Origin: Phycisphaerae bacterium
GTDB lineage: Bacteria > Planctomycetota > Phycisphaerae > UBA1845
Direction: 5' to 3'
DNA length: 43,555 bases
Assembly: GCA_016929015.1 (NCBI GenBank)
Contig: JAFGJQ010000050.1
Location: 1-43,555, forward strand
Shown: positions 1 to 8,373 of the stretch, in pieces
Layout of the letters: every line of letters begins with the position of its first letter
How positions within the stretch are numbered: position 1 is the first letter of the stretch
The notes under the pieces: model-generated
What the model was told of the DNA's origin: nothing
The model's input: the letters and a program-made list of their open reading frames with translations, nothing else
The model's database searches: none
Made by a program: the position numbers and the translations under genes

Positions 1-1
1 C

Positions 2-484
2 TGCGGCGTGGACATCGTGGGAGTGTCCAACATCCTGACCTGGGTCGAATCCATTCCGCCGTATTGGGCGCCGCTACGTGACGTGTTCGCCCGACGGGTG
101 GGAGATTTCCGAACCGAGGAGGGTCGCCGATTCCTTCAGGAGCGGTCACCCCTGACGCATGTCGAGCGGATCTGCAGGCCGCTGCTCATCGGGCAGGGCG
201 CCAACGACCCGCGGGTGAAGAAGGCCGAGTCGGACCAGATTGTGGCGGCCATGCAGGCCCGAGGCATCCCCGTGACGTATGTTCTGTATCCTGACGAGGG
301 TCATGGCTTTGCCCGCGCGCCGAACCGGATGTCGTTCAACGCGGTGGCGGAGGCGTTTCTGGCGACGTGCCTGGGGGGACGGTGCGAGCCCATCGGAAAC
401 GATTTCGCGGGGTCCAGCATTACCGTTCCCGCCGGAGCCGAGGGCGTGGCCGGGCTGACGGAGGCCCTGAACGCAAAACCATAG
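2..484 (+). CDS. S9 prolyl-oligopeptidase family peptidase, C-terminal fragment
   Basis: The reading frame is open to the left edge, so only the last 160 residues are present and the start lies outside the window. This part is the end of the alpha/beta-hydrolase domain of a serine peptidase of the prolyl oligopeptidase/acylaminoacyl peptidase family (S9). The catalytic Asp sits in GANDPRV and the catalytic His in DEGHGF, with the family-typical stretch LLIGQGANDPRV before them; the nucleophile serine would be upstream, beyond the edge. After the domain there is a non-conserved tail of about 40 residues ending in LNAKP. These enzymes cleave short peptides, often after proline or N-acylated residues. 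Location in the cell cannot be judged because the N-terminus is missing. Confidence 0.85.
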   Translation, partial: CGVDIVGVSNILTWVESIPPYWAPLRDVFARRVGDFRTEEGRRFLQERSPLTHVERICRPLLIGQGANDPRVKKAESDQIVAAMQARGIPVTYVLYPDEGHGFARAPNRMSFNAVAEAFLATCLGGRCEPIGNDFAGSSITVPAGAEGVAGLTEALNAKP

Positions 485-497
485 TGCGGGCTGCACC

Positions 498-542
498 CGC
501 AATACGCAATACGAGCGACGAAGGGACGGAGGGACGAAGGGA
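498..542. repeat. Short tandem repeats (7-bp and 8-bp units)
   Basis: Just after the peptidase stop codon, CGCAATA occurs twice back to back (498-511). It is followed by three 8-bp units of the form GACGRAGG (517-540) plus a trailing GA. The strand asymmetry (purine-rich plus strand) and unit purity suggest a simple-sequence tract rather than coding DNA. No function is evident. Confidence 0.7.
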
Positions 543-595
543 ATCGCTCGGCGTCCTGAGGGACCGAATCCGCGATCCTCTGGGGAAAGGGTCAT

Positions 596-677
596 TGCGC
601 GAGGAGGGACTCGAACCCACACCCCTTTCGGGACTGGAACCTAAATCCAGCGCGTCTGCCAGTTCCGCCACTCGCGC
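596..677 (-). tRNA. tRNA-Leu (anticodon UAG)
   Basis: On the minus strand a full cloverleaf can be drawn. The 7-bp acceptor stem is GCGCGAG/CTCGCGC. The anticodon stem is CTGGA/TCCAG around the 7-nt loop TTTAGGT, giving anticodon UAG. There is a class-II long variable arm (CCC-GAAA-GGG) and a T-arm with loop TTCGAGT. The long variable arm and UAG anticodon identify leucine. The discriminator base is A, as expected for Leu. CCA is not encoded (the next bases read ATG). The T-stem has one apparent T-T mismatch. Confidence 0.95.
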
Positions 678-780
678 ATAGGTGGTGTCATCGATTGTCT
701 GTGCCGCCCCGGTCGGGGTCAAGGCAATCACCGCGGCACACGGAACGCATGGGTGTCGACCACGCGTGGGGACGCGCCGC

Positions 781-1284
781 TCAATAGAAGACCGTCAGGA
801 TCAAATGGGGGTCGGCCTTCTTGCCCTCAAAGATGCCGATGGTCGACGTCGCGAACTTGATCGTGATGCCCGGGTCGGCATCCGCCCATTCATTCACCTG
901 CCGGTTCATGAAGGCGACCGCGCCTTCGTTGAGCTTCGCATGGAAGGTGCGACACCGCGTGGCCGTCGGCACGTCGGGGTTGAGCGGCCGCTCTATACCC
1001 AGATCATCGAAGGTGCCCCCGACGTGCGATTCGCTGGAGTAGCTCTTGACCTGCGTCTCGCCATCCCCGCGGCGAGCGGCGGGCTCCTCGTCAACCAGGG
1101 AGATGGACTCCAGGTCCTCCACGTTCTTGTTGGAAGTGGAGTGATCGGCGGCCGCCTCCGCCTCCTGAAGACAGTGCGGGCAGAGCAGCTTGCCGCCATG
1201 ATAGCCGGCGATGCCGGTATCCAGATGCTCCGTGTAGATCGTGGCTCCACATCCCTGACACACGCGTGTTCCGTCGCCGGCCAT
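781..1284 (-). CDS. Zinc-ribbon domain protein of unknown function
   Basis: A 167-residue protein that I cannot assign to a named family. Residues 9-38 form an N-terminal zinc ribbon with two CxxC knuckles (C9-x2-C12 and C35-x2-C38). A low-complexity acidic/serine linker follows (about residues 45-85). The C-terminal domain of about 80 residues ends in HLILTVFY; that conserved-looking end suggests a folded domain. The frame is open further upstream, but I chose ATG 1284 because AGGAG lies about 11 bases before it and the zinc ribbon begins directly after. It could bind nucleic acid or protein; nothing here decides which. It runs co-directionally with deoC upstream, with a gap of about 105 bases. 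Confidence 0.7.
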   Translation of the reverse strand: MAGDGTRVCQGCGATIYTEHLDTGIAGYHGGKLLCPHCLQEAEAAADHSTSNKNVEDLESISLVDEEPAARRGDGETQVKSYSSESHVGGTFDDLGIERPLNPDVPTATRCRTFHAKLNEGAVAFMNRQVNEWADADPGITIKFATSTIGIFEGKKADPHLILTVFY

Positions 1285-1389
1285 GAGACCTGCACTCCTG
1301 AAGAAGTGATGAATACCAACCGTTGCGCTACAGTATACCCGCGGAACGCAGAGCGAGCCAGAACCCACCGCCACGCGCAACACACGCGA

Positions 1390-2076
1390 TCAGTGACGAG
1401 CCGCCGCCTCGCGACGCGCCTCCTCCAGGATGCGCATGCCGGAACTGGTGCCGATCCGCGTGGCCCCCGCGGAAAGCATCCGGCGGGCGTCGGCCAGGGT
1501 CTGGACGCCCCCGGACGCCTTGACCTGCACGCCGGCCGGCCGAACGAGACAGTGCATCAGCCAGACGTCCTCAAACGTCGCCCCCCCGCTGGCGAAACCG
1601 GTGGAGGTTTTCACGAAGTGCGCCCCCGCCTCGACGGCCAGGCGGCACGCGGTGGCCTTCTCATCCTCGTTCAGGAGGGCCGTTTCGATGATCACCTTGC
1701 AGAGGGCGTCCGCGCGACGGCACGTGGCCACCACCGCCTGAATGTCTCGCGCCACCGTGTCCAGGTCGCCGCCCCGTAAGGCGCCGATGTTGATGACCAT
1801 GTCGATTTCGCGGGCCCCCTGCCGGATCGCCCATAGCGACTCCGCCGCCTTCATCGGGATCAGATGGGTCCCCAGCGGGAACCCCACCACCGAGCAAACC
1901 CGCACCCGGCTGGAAGAGAGCAGCCCGGCCGCCAGCTTCACGTACGTCGGGTTGACACAAACGGTTGCGAACCCGTTCCCGGCGGCCTCGGCACACAAAC
2001 GCCGAATGTCGGCGGCCGTGGCCTCCGGTTTCAGGAGCGTATGGTCAATGCAGGCGGCAAGCTGTTCAGGCGTCAC
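1390..2076 (-). CDS. deoC: Deoxyribose-phosphate aldolase
   Basis: DERA (EC 4.1.2.4) reversibly cleaves 2-deoxyribose-5-phosphate to glyceraldehyde-3-phosphate and acetaldehyde, the last step of deoxynucleoside catabolism; it is cytosolic. The 228-residue protein has the usual TIM-barrel length. Visible motifs are the N-terminal IDHTLLKPEAT, the catalytic Asp92 in EIDMVINIG, the Schiff-base lysine K156 in FVKTSTGF, and the second lysine in VKASGGV. The frame stays open about 110 codons upstream, but that stretch is low-quality sequence. GTG 2076 is preceded by GGGAGAG at good spacing and starts the protein exactly where the family begins. No other deo genes are nearby, so it looks like a stand-alone salvage gene. 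Confidence 0.93.
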   Translation of the reverse strand: MTPEQLAACIDHTLLKPEATAADIRRLCAEAAGNGFATVCVNPTYVKLAAGLLSSSRVRVCSVVGFPLGTHLIPMKAAESLWAIRQGAREIDMVINIGALRGGDLDTVARDIQAVVATCRRADALCKVIIETALLNEDEKATACRLAVEAGAHFVKTSTGFASGGATFEDVWLMHCLVRPAGVQVKASGGVQTLADARRMLSAGATRIGTSSGMRILEEARREAAARH

Positions 2077-2240
2077 GGAACTCTCCCGTTCGTCGGATTC
2101 GAGTTTCCGCGTGCCAGTTGACCGACCGGCGGTGGTGATGTCAAGCAGGCTTGCAGGGGCATGGGCCCGATACCCTCCGGCCGATCCGGTGCCCCGCGCA
2201 ATGCGCGGCCTCGGGTTTCCGAATCCGGTGCCCCCCTGTG

Positions 2241-2246
2241 TATAAT
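2241..2246 (+). promoter_or_regulatory. Candidate -10 element upstream of the small membrane protein
   Basis: A perfect TATAAT lies 72 bases before the ATG at 2318, in a non-coding gap between divergent genes. The -35 region is poor (TTTCCG at a 19-base spacing), so this is a tentative call resting on the -10 alone. Confidence 0.3.
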
Positions 2247-2317
2247 GGGGCCTTCGGGCCGTCCGGTCGGGTTCCGGCCGGTCGCGGAAGGATTCCTTTT
2301 GCAGGAGGGAACGGAAG

Positions 2318-2701
2318 ATGCAAGCCATCTCCAAGCCGGATCTGTACACGAAGATCGTGCTGACCGTGATCGCCGTCTGTCTGGTGTGGCTGTGCGCGGA
2401 TCGGGCGTCGCTGAGCACCCCCGCCTACGCACGCGACGTCACCGCCGGAAACGAGATCGCCGTAAACAATCTGTCGCTCAGGCAACCGGCGGCCGAGCCG
2501 CCCCAGGTGATGGCCGTCAGGATCGTCGGATTCGACATGCCGGGCGGAATCCCGGTCACGCTGTCCCAGGCCCCCACGACCCCGGTCACCATCGTGGGCG
2601 TGGACGTCCCGTCGGAATGGGGACCGGCCAACACGCTGCCGGTCACGTTCCCATCCAACGTGAACTACCCCACGACGTACGAACGCCGCGGGTCGCGCTA
2701 A
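2318..2701 (+). CDS. Small membrane-anchored or secreted protein of unknown function
   Basis: A 127-residue protein I do not recognise. Residues 10-30 (KIVLTVIAVCLVWLC) form one hydrophobic segment after a short positive N-terminus. This is either an uncleaved anchor or a signal peptide, with PAYARD as a possible cleavage area. The rest is polar, and two valine-rich strands have similar spacing (VMAVRIVGFDMP and TPVTIVGVDVPS), suggesting a small beta-strand unit repeated twice. The ATG has an excellent ribosome site (GCAGGAGGG) about 9 bases upstream, which strongly supports expression. It is monocistronic as far as visible; the next gene starts 255 bases later. Confidence 0.7.
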   Translation: MQAISKPDLYTKIVLTVIAVCLVWLCADRASLSTPAYARDVTAGNEIAVNNLSLRQPAAEPPQVMAVRIVGFDMPGGIPVTLSQAPTTPVTIVGVDVPSEWGPANTLPVTFPSNVNYPTTYERRGSR

Positions 2702-2956
2702 TGTCCGGTCGCCGGCAGGCGTCTGACGCCGACGGAAGGTCTTTCGCTCCGAAGGAGCCGCGGCTGCCGGGCACCGTCCACGGCGATTGCACCACTGAAG
2801 TCAATCGCTCCGGCGCGATGCCACAGTCGCCCCCACCGCCGGACCGTGTGAGGGTGCTCTGTCGGGCCGTGGAATTCCACAGGGCCAGCGCGTACGATGG
2901 GCCGGGCTCGCAACCGGTGCGAGCACGAAGTCGATGGGAAGCGCCTGACGCCGTCA

Positions 2957-3664
2957 ATGCCCGCAGACACCGGCAAAGAAGCTCAAATCGCCCGGAGCAC
3001 GTACGTTGTCGTGCCCGCGTTCAATGAAGGTGCAGCCATCCGTGACGTGCTCGCGGAGCTGGTCCGCGTGTACCCCAACGTGGTGGTCGTGGACGACGGT
3101 TCGACGGACGGCACGTTTGACGCGGCCAGGGCGGTCACCCCATACGTCCTCCGGCACGCGCTCAACCGCGGCCAGGGCGCCGCCCTGCAGACGGGCGTGG
3201 ACTTTGCGCTTCGGCGCGGGGCAGAGTATGTCGTGACCTTTGACGCGGACGGGCAGCATCGCGTTGAAGACATCCCTTCTCTGCTGGAGCCACTGGCCGG
3301 CGGCACATGTGACGTAACGCTTGGTTCCCGCTTCCTCGGCATGCAATCGCAGATGCCCCTTGCGCGAAAGCTGTTGCTGCGGATGGCCGTCCTGTTCACC
3401 CGCATCACGAGCCGGCTGCCCATCACGGATGCGCACAACGGCCTGCGCGCGTTTACCCGCGCCGCCGCCGAACGTCTGGACATCTCGATGGACCGCATGG
3501 AGCATGCCAGCGAAGTGCTGGACATCATCCGGCGCCGCCGGCTACGCTTCCGCGAGGTGCCGGTGCAGATTCGATACACCAGTTACTCGCTCGGGAAGGG
3601 ACAGTCGGCCCGCGACGCCCTTCGTATACTGCTGCACTATCTCATTGGACGGGCTGTACGATGA
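2957..3664 (+). CDS. Glycosyltransferase family 2, polyprenol-phosphate sugar synthase type
   Basis: A 235-residue GT-A fold transferase resembling dolichyl/undecaprenyl-phosphate mannosyl- or glucosyltransferases. These move a sugar from a nucleotide donor to a lipid phosphate at the cytoplasmic face of the membrane. Key features are YVVVPAFNEG near the N-terminus, the nucleotide-binding VVVDDGSTDGT around residue 45, the metal-binding DXD in TFDADGQH around residue 95, and the acceptor-side GSRFLG. No transmembrane segments are fused, unlike longer DPM1-type enzymes. The frame continues about 20 codons upstream, but ATG 2957 fits the family start; its ribosome site is weak. Its stop overlaps the next gene's start (ATGA), so it is coupled to the DUF2304 protein, a pairing common for this enzyme type. 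Confidence 0.9.
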   Translation: MPADTGKEAQIARSTYVVVPAFNEGAAIRDVLAELVRVYPNVVVVDDGSTDGTFDAARAVTPYVLRHALNRGQGAALQTGVDFALRRGAEYVVTFDADGQHRVEDIPSLLEPLAGGTCDVTLGSRFLGMQSQMPLARKLLLRMAVLFTRITSRLPITDAHNGLRAFTRAAAERLDISMDRMEHASEVLDIIRRRRLRFREVPVQIRYTSYSLGKGQSARDALRILLHYLIGRAVR

Positions 3665-4068
3665 ATCCCTGGCAACTCAATCCGTTTCAATTCGTTCTGC
3701 TGCTGCTCATCGCAGGCTTGTTGGCAGGCGGAATTCTGGCGCTCCTCAAGGGCTGGCTCCGCCGCCGAGACGCGATTCTCTGGCTTCTGTTCTGGACGGT
3801 CGGGGCCGTCGCCGTCGTGTGGCCGGACGCAACGTCTCTGATCGCCGCGTTTCTCGGGATCGGCCGTGGCGCCGATCTCGTCTTCTATTGTGCAATCCCC
3901 ATTCTCTCATTCGGCATCTGGATGCTGTACATCCGCCTGCGACGGGTCCGTCGCGAGATCACGTTGCTTGTTCGCCATGTGGCAATGCTGGAAGGAGAGT
4001 TGGCCGCACGCGGCGACCCTGCCTCAGGGCCGGCCGCCTCACCGCCCGCTGACCAATCCACCCGCTGA
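3661..4068 (+). CDS. DUF2304 family membrane protein
   Basis: A 135-residue inner-membrane protein with three hydrophobic segments (about residues 9-29, 38-65 and 75-92), followed by a charged amphipathic helix (VRREITLLVRHVAMLEGELA). This architecture matches DUF2304, a family typically encoded beside GT2 polyprenol-phosphate glycosyltransferases. That neighbourhood is exactly reproduced here, with a 4-base ATGA overlap. The likely role is to support or anchor the upstream glycosyltransferase; the molecular activity of the family is not established. The C-terminal 20 residues are Pro/Ala-rich and probably disordered. Confidence 0.85.
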   Translation: MNPWQLNPFQFVLLLLIAGLLAGGILALLKGWLRRRDAILWLLFWTVGAVAVVWPDATSLIAAFLGIGRGADLVFYCAIPILSFGIWMLYIRLRRVRREITLLVRHVAMLEGELAARGDPASGPAASPPADQSTR

Positions 4069-4130
4069 GCTTTCCCCCGCCGGCCGACCGGACCGAAGCG
4101 GGGAAGCGGGCCTGCCCAGACGGCCGCACG

Positions 4131-4159
4131 TTGACAGAAGGTGACTGGCTGCCTAATCT
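4131..4159 (+). promoter_or_regulatory. Strong sigma-70-type promoter for gcvT-gcvH
   Basis: A perfect -35 (TTGACA, 4131-4136), a 17-base spacer and TAATCT (4154-4159) as -10. Predicted transcription starts near 4166, giving a 5' leader of about 53 bases before GTG 4219. The position also argues against any upstream start codon for gcvT. Confidence 0.75.
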
Positions 4160-4218
4160 TACCGGCCCGGTGGGCTCCCCGAGGGGCGCCCGTTTGGCCC
4201 CGGAGTCCAGGTGGTTCC

Positions 4219-5301
4219 GTGAAAAAGTCTCCCCTGCATGACATTCACACGCGGCTAGGCGCGAAGATGGTGGAGTTTGCCGGCTGGAACATGCCGGTGA
4301 TGTATCGTTCCATCATCGAAGAGCACGTCCACACCCGCACGAAGTGTTCCGTTTTTGACGTGTCCCACATGGGACGGCTGCGGGTCCGAGGGGACGATGC
4401 GTTCGATCTCCTTCAGAGGCTCTGCACGCGAAACCTGGACGGGATGGAGCCCGGGGTCTGTCGCTATTCTCATATGTGCAAAGAGGATGGCGGCATTCTC
4501 GACGATCTGATCGTGTCTCGGTACGAGGACGATTGGGGCATCGTCTGCAACGCGTCCAACCGGGACAAGATCGTCGCCTGGATCCGGTCGCAGATCGGCC
4601 GGCAGAGGGTCGAACTCGTCGATGAGACGCTCGAAACGGCTATGGTCGCGTTGCAGGGCCCGCTGGCAATGGAACTGGCCAAGGCCATGATCCCCATCGA
4701 CCTGTCCGGGGTAAAGCGATACCGGTTCACCTCCGGCGTGTACATGTTCACGCGGTACACCATCTTCCGAAGCGGCTACACCGGCGAGGACGGTTACGAA
4801 GTGGTGGTACCCGTAGGCGTGGTGAAGCTGCTGGCCAGCCAGTTGTTTGGCGAGGGCCCGGACGCGACCATCCGCCCGGCCGGTCTGGGGGCCAGAGACA
4901 CACTCCGCCTGGAGGCAGGCATGCCCCTGTACGGCCACGAGCTGGGCGAGGACATCGACTCGGTGTCGGCCGGGCAGGCCTGGTGCGTGGACCTGGAGAA
5001 GGACTTTGTGGGCGCCGAAGCCATGCGGCGCGCCCAGTCCGCGGGCCGCGCCAGAACGCTGGTGGGCCTGGAGCTGGAGGGGCGCCGTACGGCCCGGCAA
5101 CACTTTGCCGTGCTTCACGGCGGTCAGCGTGTAGGAGAAGTCACCAGCGGCTGCCTCAGCCCGACGCTGGGCAAAAGCATCGCCATGGCCCTGATTGCCC
5201 CGGAGCACGCCGAGTCGGGAACCGAGCTGGGCGTGGATTTCGGCGGCAGGCCGAACCCTGCCCGCGTGGTGAAGCTGCCGTTCTACAAACGGGCAAAGTA
5301 G
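4219..5301 (+). CDS. gcvT: Glycine cleavage system T protein (aminomethyltransferase)
   Basis: GcvT (EC 2.1.2.10) transfers the methylene group from aminomethyl-lipoyl H protein to tetrahydrofolate, releasing ammonia. The 360-residue length is normal. Visible features are KKSPLHDIHTRLGAKMVEFAGW at the N-terminus (PLHDIH, AGWNMPV), VSHMGR, the GYTGEDGYEV folate-site region, and GARDTLRLEAGMPLYGHEL. The C-terminal domain contains VGEVTSGCLSPTLGKSIAMA. An upstream in-frame codon at 4141 would start inside the promoter, so I use GTG 4219, which has AGGTGG just before it. gcvH follows after 114 bases. No gcvP or lipoamide dehydrogenase is in the window, so the complete four-protein system must be completed elsewhere. 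Confidence 0.95.
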   Translation: MKKSPLHDIHTRLGAKMVEFAGWNMPVMYRSIIEEHVHTRTKCSVFDVSHMGRLRVRGDDAFDLLQRLCTRNLDGMEPGVCRYSHMCKEDGGILDDLIVSRYEDDWGIVCNASNRDKIVAWIRSQIGRQRVELVDETLETAMVALQGPLAMELAKAMIPIDLSGVKRYRFTSGVYMFTRYTIFRSGYTGEDGYEVVVPVGVVKLLASQLFGEGPDATIRPAGLGARDTLRLEAGMPLYGHELGEDIDSVSAGQAWCVDLEKDFVGAEAMRRAQSAGRARTLVGLELEGRRTARQHFAVLHGGQRVGEVTSGCLSPTLGKSIAMALIAPEHAESGTELGVDFGGRPNPARVVKLPFYKRAK

Positions 5302-5415
5302 CGTTCGGCCGCGGAGGGCCGCGCGTGTGTGATATCCGCCCGAAGCCCCCAGGTGGGCGTCCGGGCAAGAACCCGATCGGGCCTGCGCGTCCGGTCTGTT
5401 TGGCAGGAAGATCCG

Positions 5416-5796
5416 ATGAGCTATCCGAACGACCGCAAGTACACAGAGTCGCACGAGTGGGTGCAGGTGCAGGGAAACGTCGCCACGATGGGCATCACGC
5501 AGTTCGCGGCGGACGAATTGACGGATATCACATACGTGGATCTACCCGCGATTGGGACGGCGGTCAGCGCGGGTTCGCCGTGCGGGGAAATCGAGTCCGT
5601 CAAGGCGACGTCGGAGTTCCTCAGCGCGGTGGACGGGAAGGTGACGGCCGTGAACACGGAGCTCGCCGATCACCCGGAATGGGTCAACCAGGACGCCTAC
5701 GGCAAGGGCTGGATGGTCAGGGTGGAATTGGGAAGTGCGGGGGTGCCGGCCAATCTGATGGATGCCGAGGCATACACGCGGCACGTTTCGGCCTGA
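5416..5796 (+). CDS. gcvH: Glycine cleavage system H protein
   Basis: A 126-residue lipoyl carrier that shuttles the aminomethyl intermediate between P, T and L proteins in the cytosol. The lipoylated lysine is K63 in GEIESVKATSEF, the canonical motif. The N-terminal KYTESHEWV and the GKGWMVRVEL near the C-terminus are also family hallmarks. The start is fixed by AGGAAG about 6 bases before ATG 5416; the open frame upstream lacks any conservation. It is probably co-transcribed with gcvT from the promoter at 4131. Confidence 0.96.
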   Translation: MSYPNDRKYTESHEWVQVQGNVATMGITQFAADELTDITYVDLPAIGTAVSAGSPCGEIESVKATSEFLSAVDGKVTAVNTELADHPEWVNQDAYGKGWMVRVELGSAGVPANLMDAEAYTRHVSA

Positions 5797-5933
5797 TGGG
5801 CAGACGGCGAAAGACACGAGGGGTACGGGCGCACCGTACGCACGGCGGGGCCCGGCGCACCGGACGGATGGGGCCCGATGCCGGAGACGACGCCCGCACC
5901 GCGAAGCGACGGAGCACTGAGAGAAGGACGAGG

Positions 5934-8339
5934 ATGACCAAGGCGGCAACGAAGGAACGCGAAGGGAAGCCGGTCGCCGTAAAGCGCGACCCGGTATTCG
6001 GCCCGACGAGCGAGGTGGAGATTCGCGCGCTGGAGCGCAGCGGGTACGATTTTCTGTACCGGCCGGAGGAGAGGATCCCATCGATCATCGTGGAGAACTT
6101 TCCGGCCCTGGGCCGGCTGACGGCGGTGCGGTTCCTGGAGTGGGCGGTGGAGAACCCGGAGGGTGTGGTTTCGCTGCCCACGGGCAAGACGCCCGAGTAC
6201 TTCATCAAGTACGTGCAATCGTACGTGGCGAACTGGAACCGCAAGCAGACGCGGCAGGCCCTGGAGGAGATGGGGCTCGCCACGGAGTGCAAGCCCAACC
6301 TGGCCGGTCTGCGCTTTGTGCAGATCGATGAGTTCTATCCCATTGATTCGAAGCAGCACAACAGCTTCTATTACTACGTCAAGAAGTATTATATGAAGGG
6401 TTTCGGGCTGGATCCGGCCCGTGCCCTGCTGATCGATCCGTGCAAAATCGGGCTGCCTGCGGGCATGTCGCTGACGGACGTGTTCCCGGACATGACGGTG
6501 GATCTCTCGTTGCGCGTGCGGAAGGCAAAATCCCTGCAGGAAAAGAACCAGCAGATCGTGCTGCACGAGGTCGACCAGTTCTGCACGGAGTACGAGCGGA
6601 AGATCCGCGACATGGGCGGCCTGGGGTTCTTCCTGGGCGGCATCGGGCCGGACGGGCACGTCGGATTCAACATCAAGGGGTCCGACTTCTACTCCACGAC
6701 CCGCCTGATCGACGCAAACTACGAGACAAAGGCGGCGGCGGCCACGGACTTGGGCGGGATGGAGGTGGCCCGGAACAAGCGGTTGATCACGATCGGTCTG
6801 CGGACGATCACGCATAACCCCAACACGGTGGCCATTATCATCGCGGCCGGCGAGGCCAAGGCGGGCATCGTGGCCCGTACGATCCACGCTGAACGAAGCA
6901 ACCAGTACCCCGGGTCGGTGCTGGCAGAGCTGCCCAACGCGCGATTCTTCCTGACCCGCGGGGCGGCCCTGAAACTGCCGAACCGCACGTTCGCTGACTT
7001 CCAGCGCAGCAAGGACCTTACACCGGAACACACGTGCCGGATCGTAATGGATCTGTCTCTGTCCACGGGCAAACCGATCCGCGCCCTGAGTAAGGCTGAC
7101 TTTGAAAGTGATCGGTTCGGCAAGGCGCTGCTCAAGCGCACCGGGCTCACCGCGGAGCAACTCCGCACGCAGACGGAATCCGTGGTGCTGGACAACCTGC
7201 AACGGGGCAACCGGATCATCGAGAACAAGAAGTTTCTGCACACGGCGCCGCATCACGACGACATCATCCTGGGGTACCTGCCGTTCGTGACGAACCTGGT
7301 CCGCCGAAGCAGCACCAAGCACTACTTCGCCTACCTGACCTCCGGCTTCACGGCGGTCACGAACCTGCACATGCACGGCGTGATCGGCGACCTGCTGAGC
7401 TTTCTGGATCGCGGCGAATTCAACGACCTGCTTAAGACGAATTACTTCGAGCCCGGCAACTCGGCCGCGGCACGCATCGACACGTCGTTCTACCTGCAGG
7501 GCGAGGCCCGGCACCACGACGACAAGAAACGGGCCGCCACCGCCCGCCGTCTCCTGCGGAACATGATCGAGGTGTATGAGGACGACAGCATCGAGAACAT
7601 CAAACAACGCTGCGTCGAGCTGCTGAACTACTTCGCCACGCAATACCCCGGCAAGAAGGACATGGCCATCGTCCAGCAGCTCAAGGGACGCGTCCGCGAG
7701 TGGGAATCCGACCTGAAGTGGGCCTACTTCGGGTTCACCGGCGACACGGTCCGGCACCTGCGTCTCGGTTTCTACAGGGGCGAAGTGTTCACCGAGGCAC
7801 CCCGGATCGACCGAGACGTGCCTCCGATCCTCCAGTTGCTGCACGAGGTGAACCCCGACACGGTGACCGTGGCCTTCGACCCGGAGGGAAGCGGCCCGGA
7901 CACGCACTACAAGGTGCTCCAGGCGGTTTCGCAGGCGCTCAAGGAGTATGAGGCGCAGACCAGTCGCCACGACCTGAAGGTGCTGGGTTACCGCAACGTG
8001 TGGTTCGAGTTCCACCCCTCCGAGGCGAACCTCTACGTGCCGACCTCCCTCACGCACCTGAACAACATGGAGGCATGTTTCGAAACGTGCTTCAGCACGC
8101 AGAAGACCGCCTCCTTCCCCAGCTACCAGATGGATGGACCGTTCTCCCGGCTGGCCCGGAAGGTCCAGGTCAAGCAGTTCGAGCAGCAGGTCAAAACGTT
8201 CCTGAGCGAGGATTTCTTCGTATACAACGAAGACCACGGCCTGCGGGCCTGCCGAGGCATCGTGTACCTGCGAGAAATGGAGCTGGCCGAGTTCTACACC
8301 AAGTCCGCGGAACTGCGGCAGATCGCAGAGGCCGTCTGA
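5934..8339 (+). CDS. Glucosamine-6-phosphate deaminase fused to a PIG-L/LmbE-type deacetylase domain
   Basis: A two-domain, 801-residue cytosolic protein. Residues about 30-340 are a NagB domain (glucosamine-6-P to fructose-6-P plus ammonia): LPTGKTPEY at 81-89 for phosphate binding, IDEFYPI with D132-E133, and GGIGPDGHVGFN. Residues about 430-800 form a PIG-L/LmbE-like metal-dependent de-N-acetylase domain. Its zinc motif reads APHHDDI (H440-H441-D442-D443) where the family usually has PHPDDE. Such fusions would deacetylate and then deaminate an N-acetylglucosamine derivative, but only the NagB chemistry is secure. Single NagB proteins are about 260 residues. The ATG is preceded by GAAGGACGAGG. 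It is followed 34 bases later by an alternative GlmU, so the pair handles amino-sugar phosphates. Confidence 0.88.
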   Translation: MTKAATKEREGKPVAVKRDPVFGPTSEVEIRALERSGYDFLYRPEERIPSIIVENFPALGRLTAVRFLEWAVENPEGVVSLPTGKTPEYFIKYVQSYVANWNRKQTRQALEEMGLATECKPNLAGLRFVQIDEFYPIDSKQHNSFYYYVKKYYMKGFGLDPARALLIDPCKIGLPAGMSLTDVFPDMTVDLSLRVRKAKSLQEKNQQIVLHEVDQFCTEYERKIRDMGGLGFFLGGIGPDGHVGFNIKGSDFYSTTRLIDANYETKAAAATDLGGMEVARNKRLITIGLRTITHNPNTVAIIIAAGEAKAGIVARTIHAERSNQYPGSVLAELPNARFFLTRGAALKLPNRTFADFQRSKDLTPEHTCRIVMDLSLSTGKPIRALSKADFESDRFGKALLKRTGLTAEQLRTQTESVVLDNLQRGNRIIENKKFLHTAPHHDDIILGYLPFVTNLVRRSSTKHYFAYLTSGFTAVTNLHMHGVIGDLLSFLDRGEFNDLLKTNYFEPGNSAAARIDTSFYLQGEARHHDDKKRAATARRLLRNMIEVYEDDSIENIKQRCVELLNYFATQYPGKKDMAIVQQLKGRVREWESDLKWAYFGFTGDTVRHLRLGFYRGEVFTEAPRIDRDVPPILQLLHEVNPDTVTVAFDPEGSGPDTHYKVLQAVSQALKEYEAQTSRHDLKVLGYRNVWFEFHPSEANLYVPTSLTHLNNMEACFETCFSTQKTASFPSYQMDGPFSRLARKVQVKQFEQQVKTFLSEDFFVYNEDHGLRACRGIVYLREMELAEFYTKSAELRQIAEAV

Positions 8340-8373
8340 GACGCCGGCGCCGCCCGGCAGAGAGGCACAAGCC

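Noticed and set aside
2748-2760. Hairpin GCTCC-GAA-GGAGC as a terminator after the small membrane protein
   Set aside because: The stem is only 5 bp and no T-run follows.
4068-4218. Possible glycine riboswitch before gcvT
   Set aside because: The leader predicted from the promoter is only about 53 bases, and no glycine-aptamer core could be found.
4141-4218. Longer gcvT with a start at 4141
   Set aside because: That start would lie inside the promoter spacer and the extra 26 residues have no family similarity.
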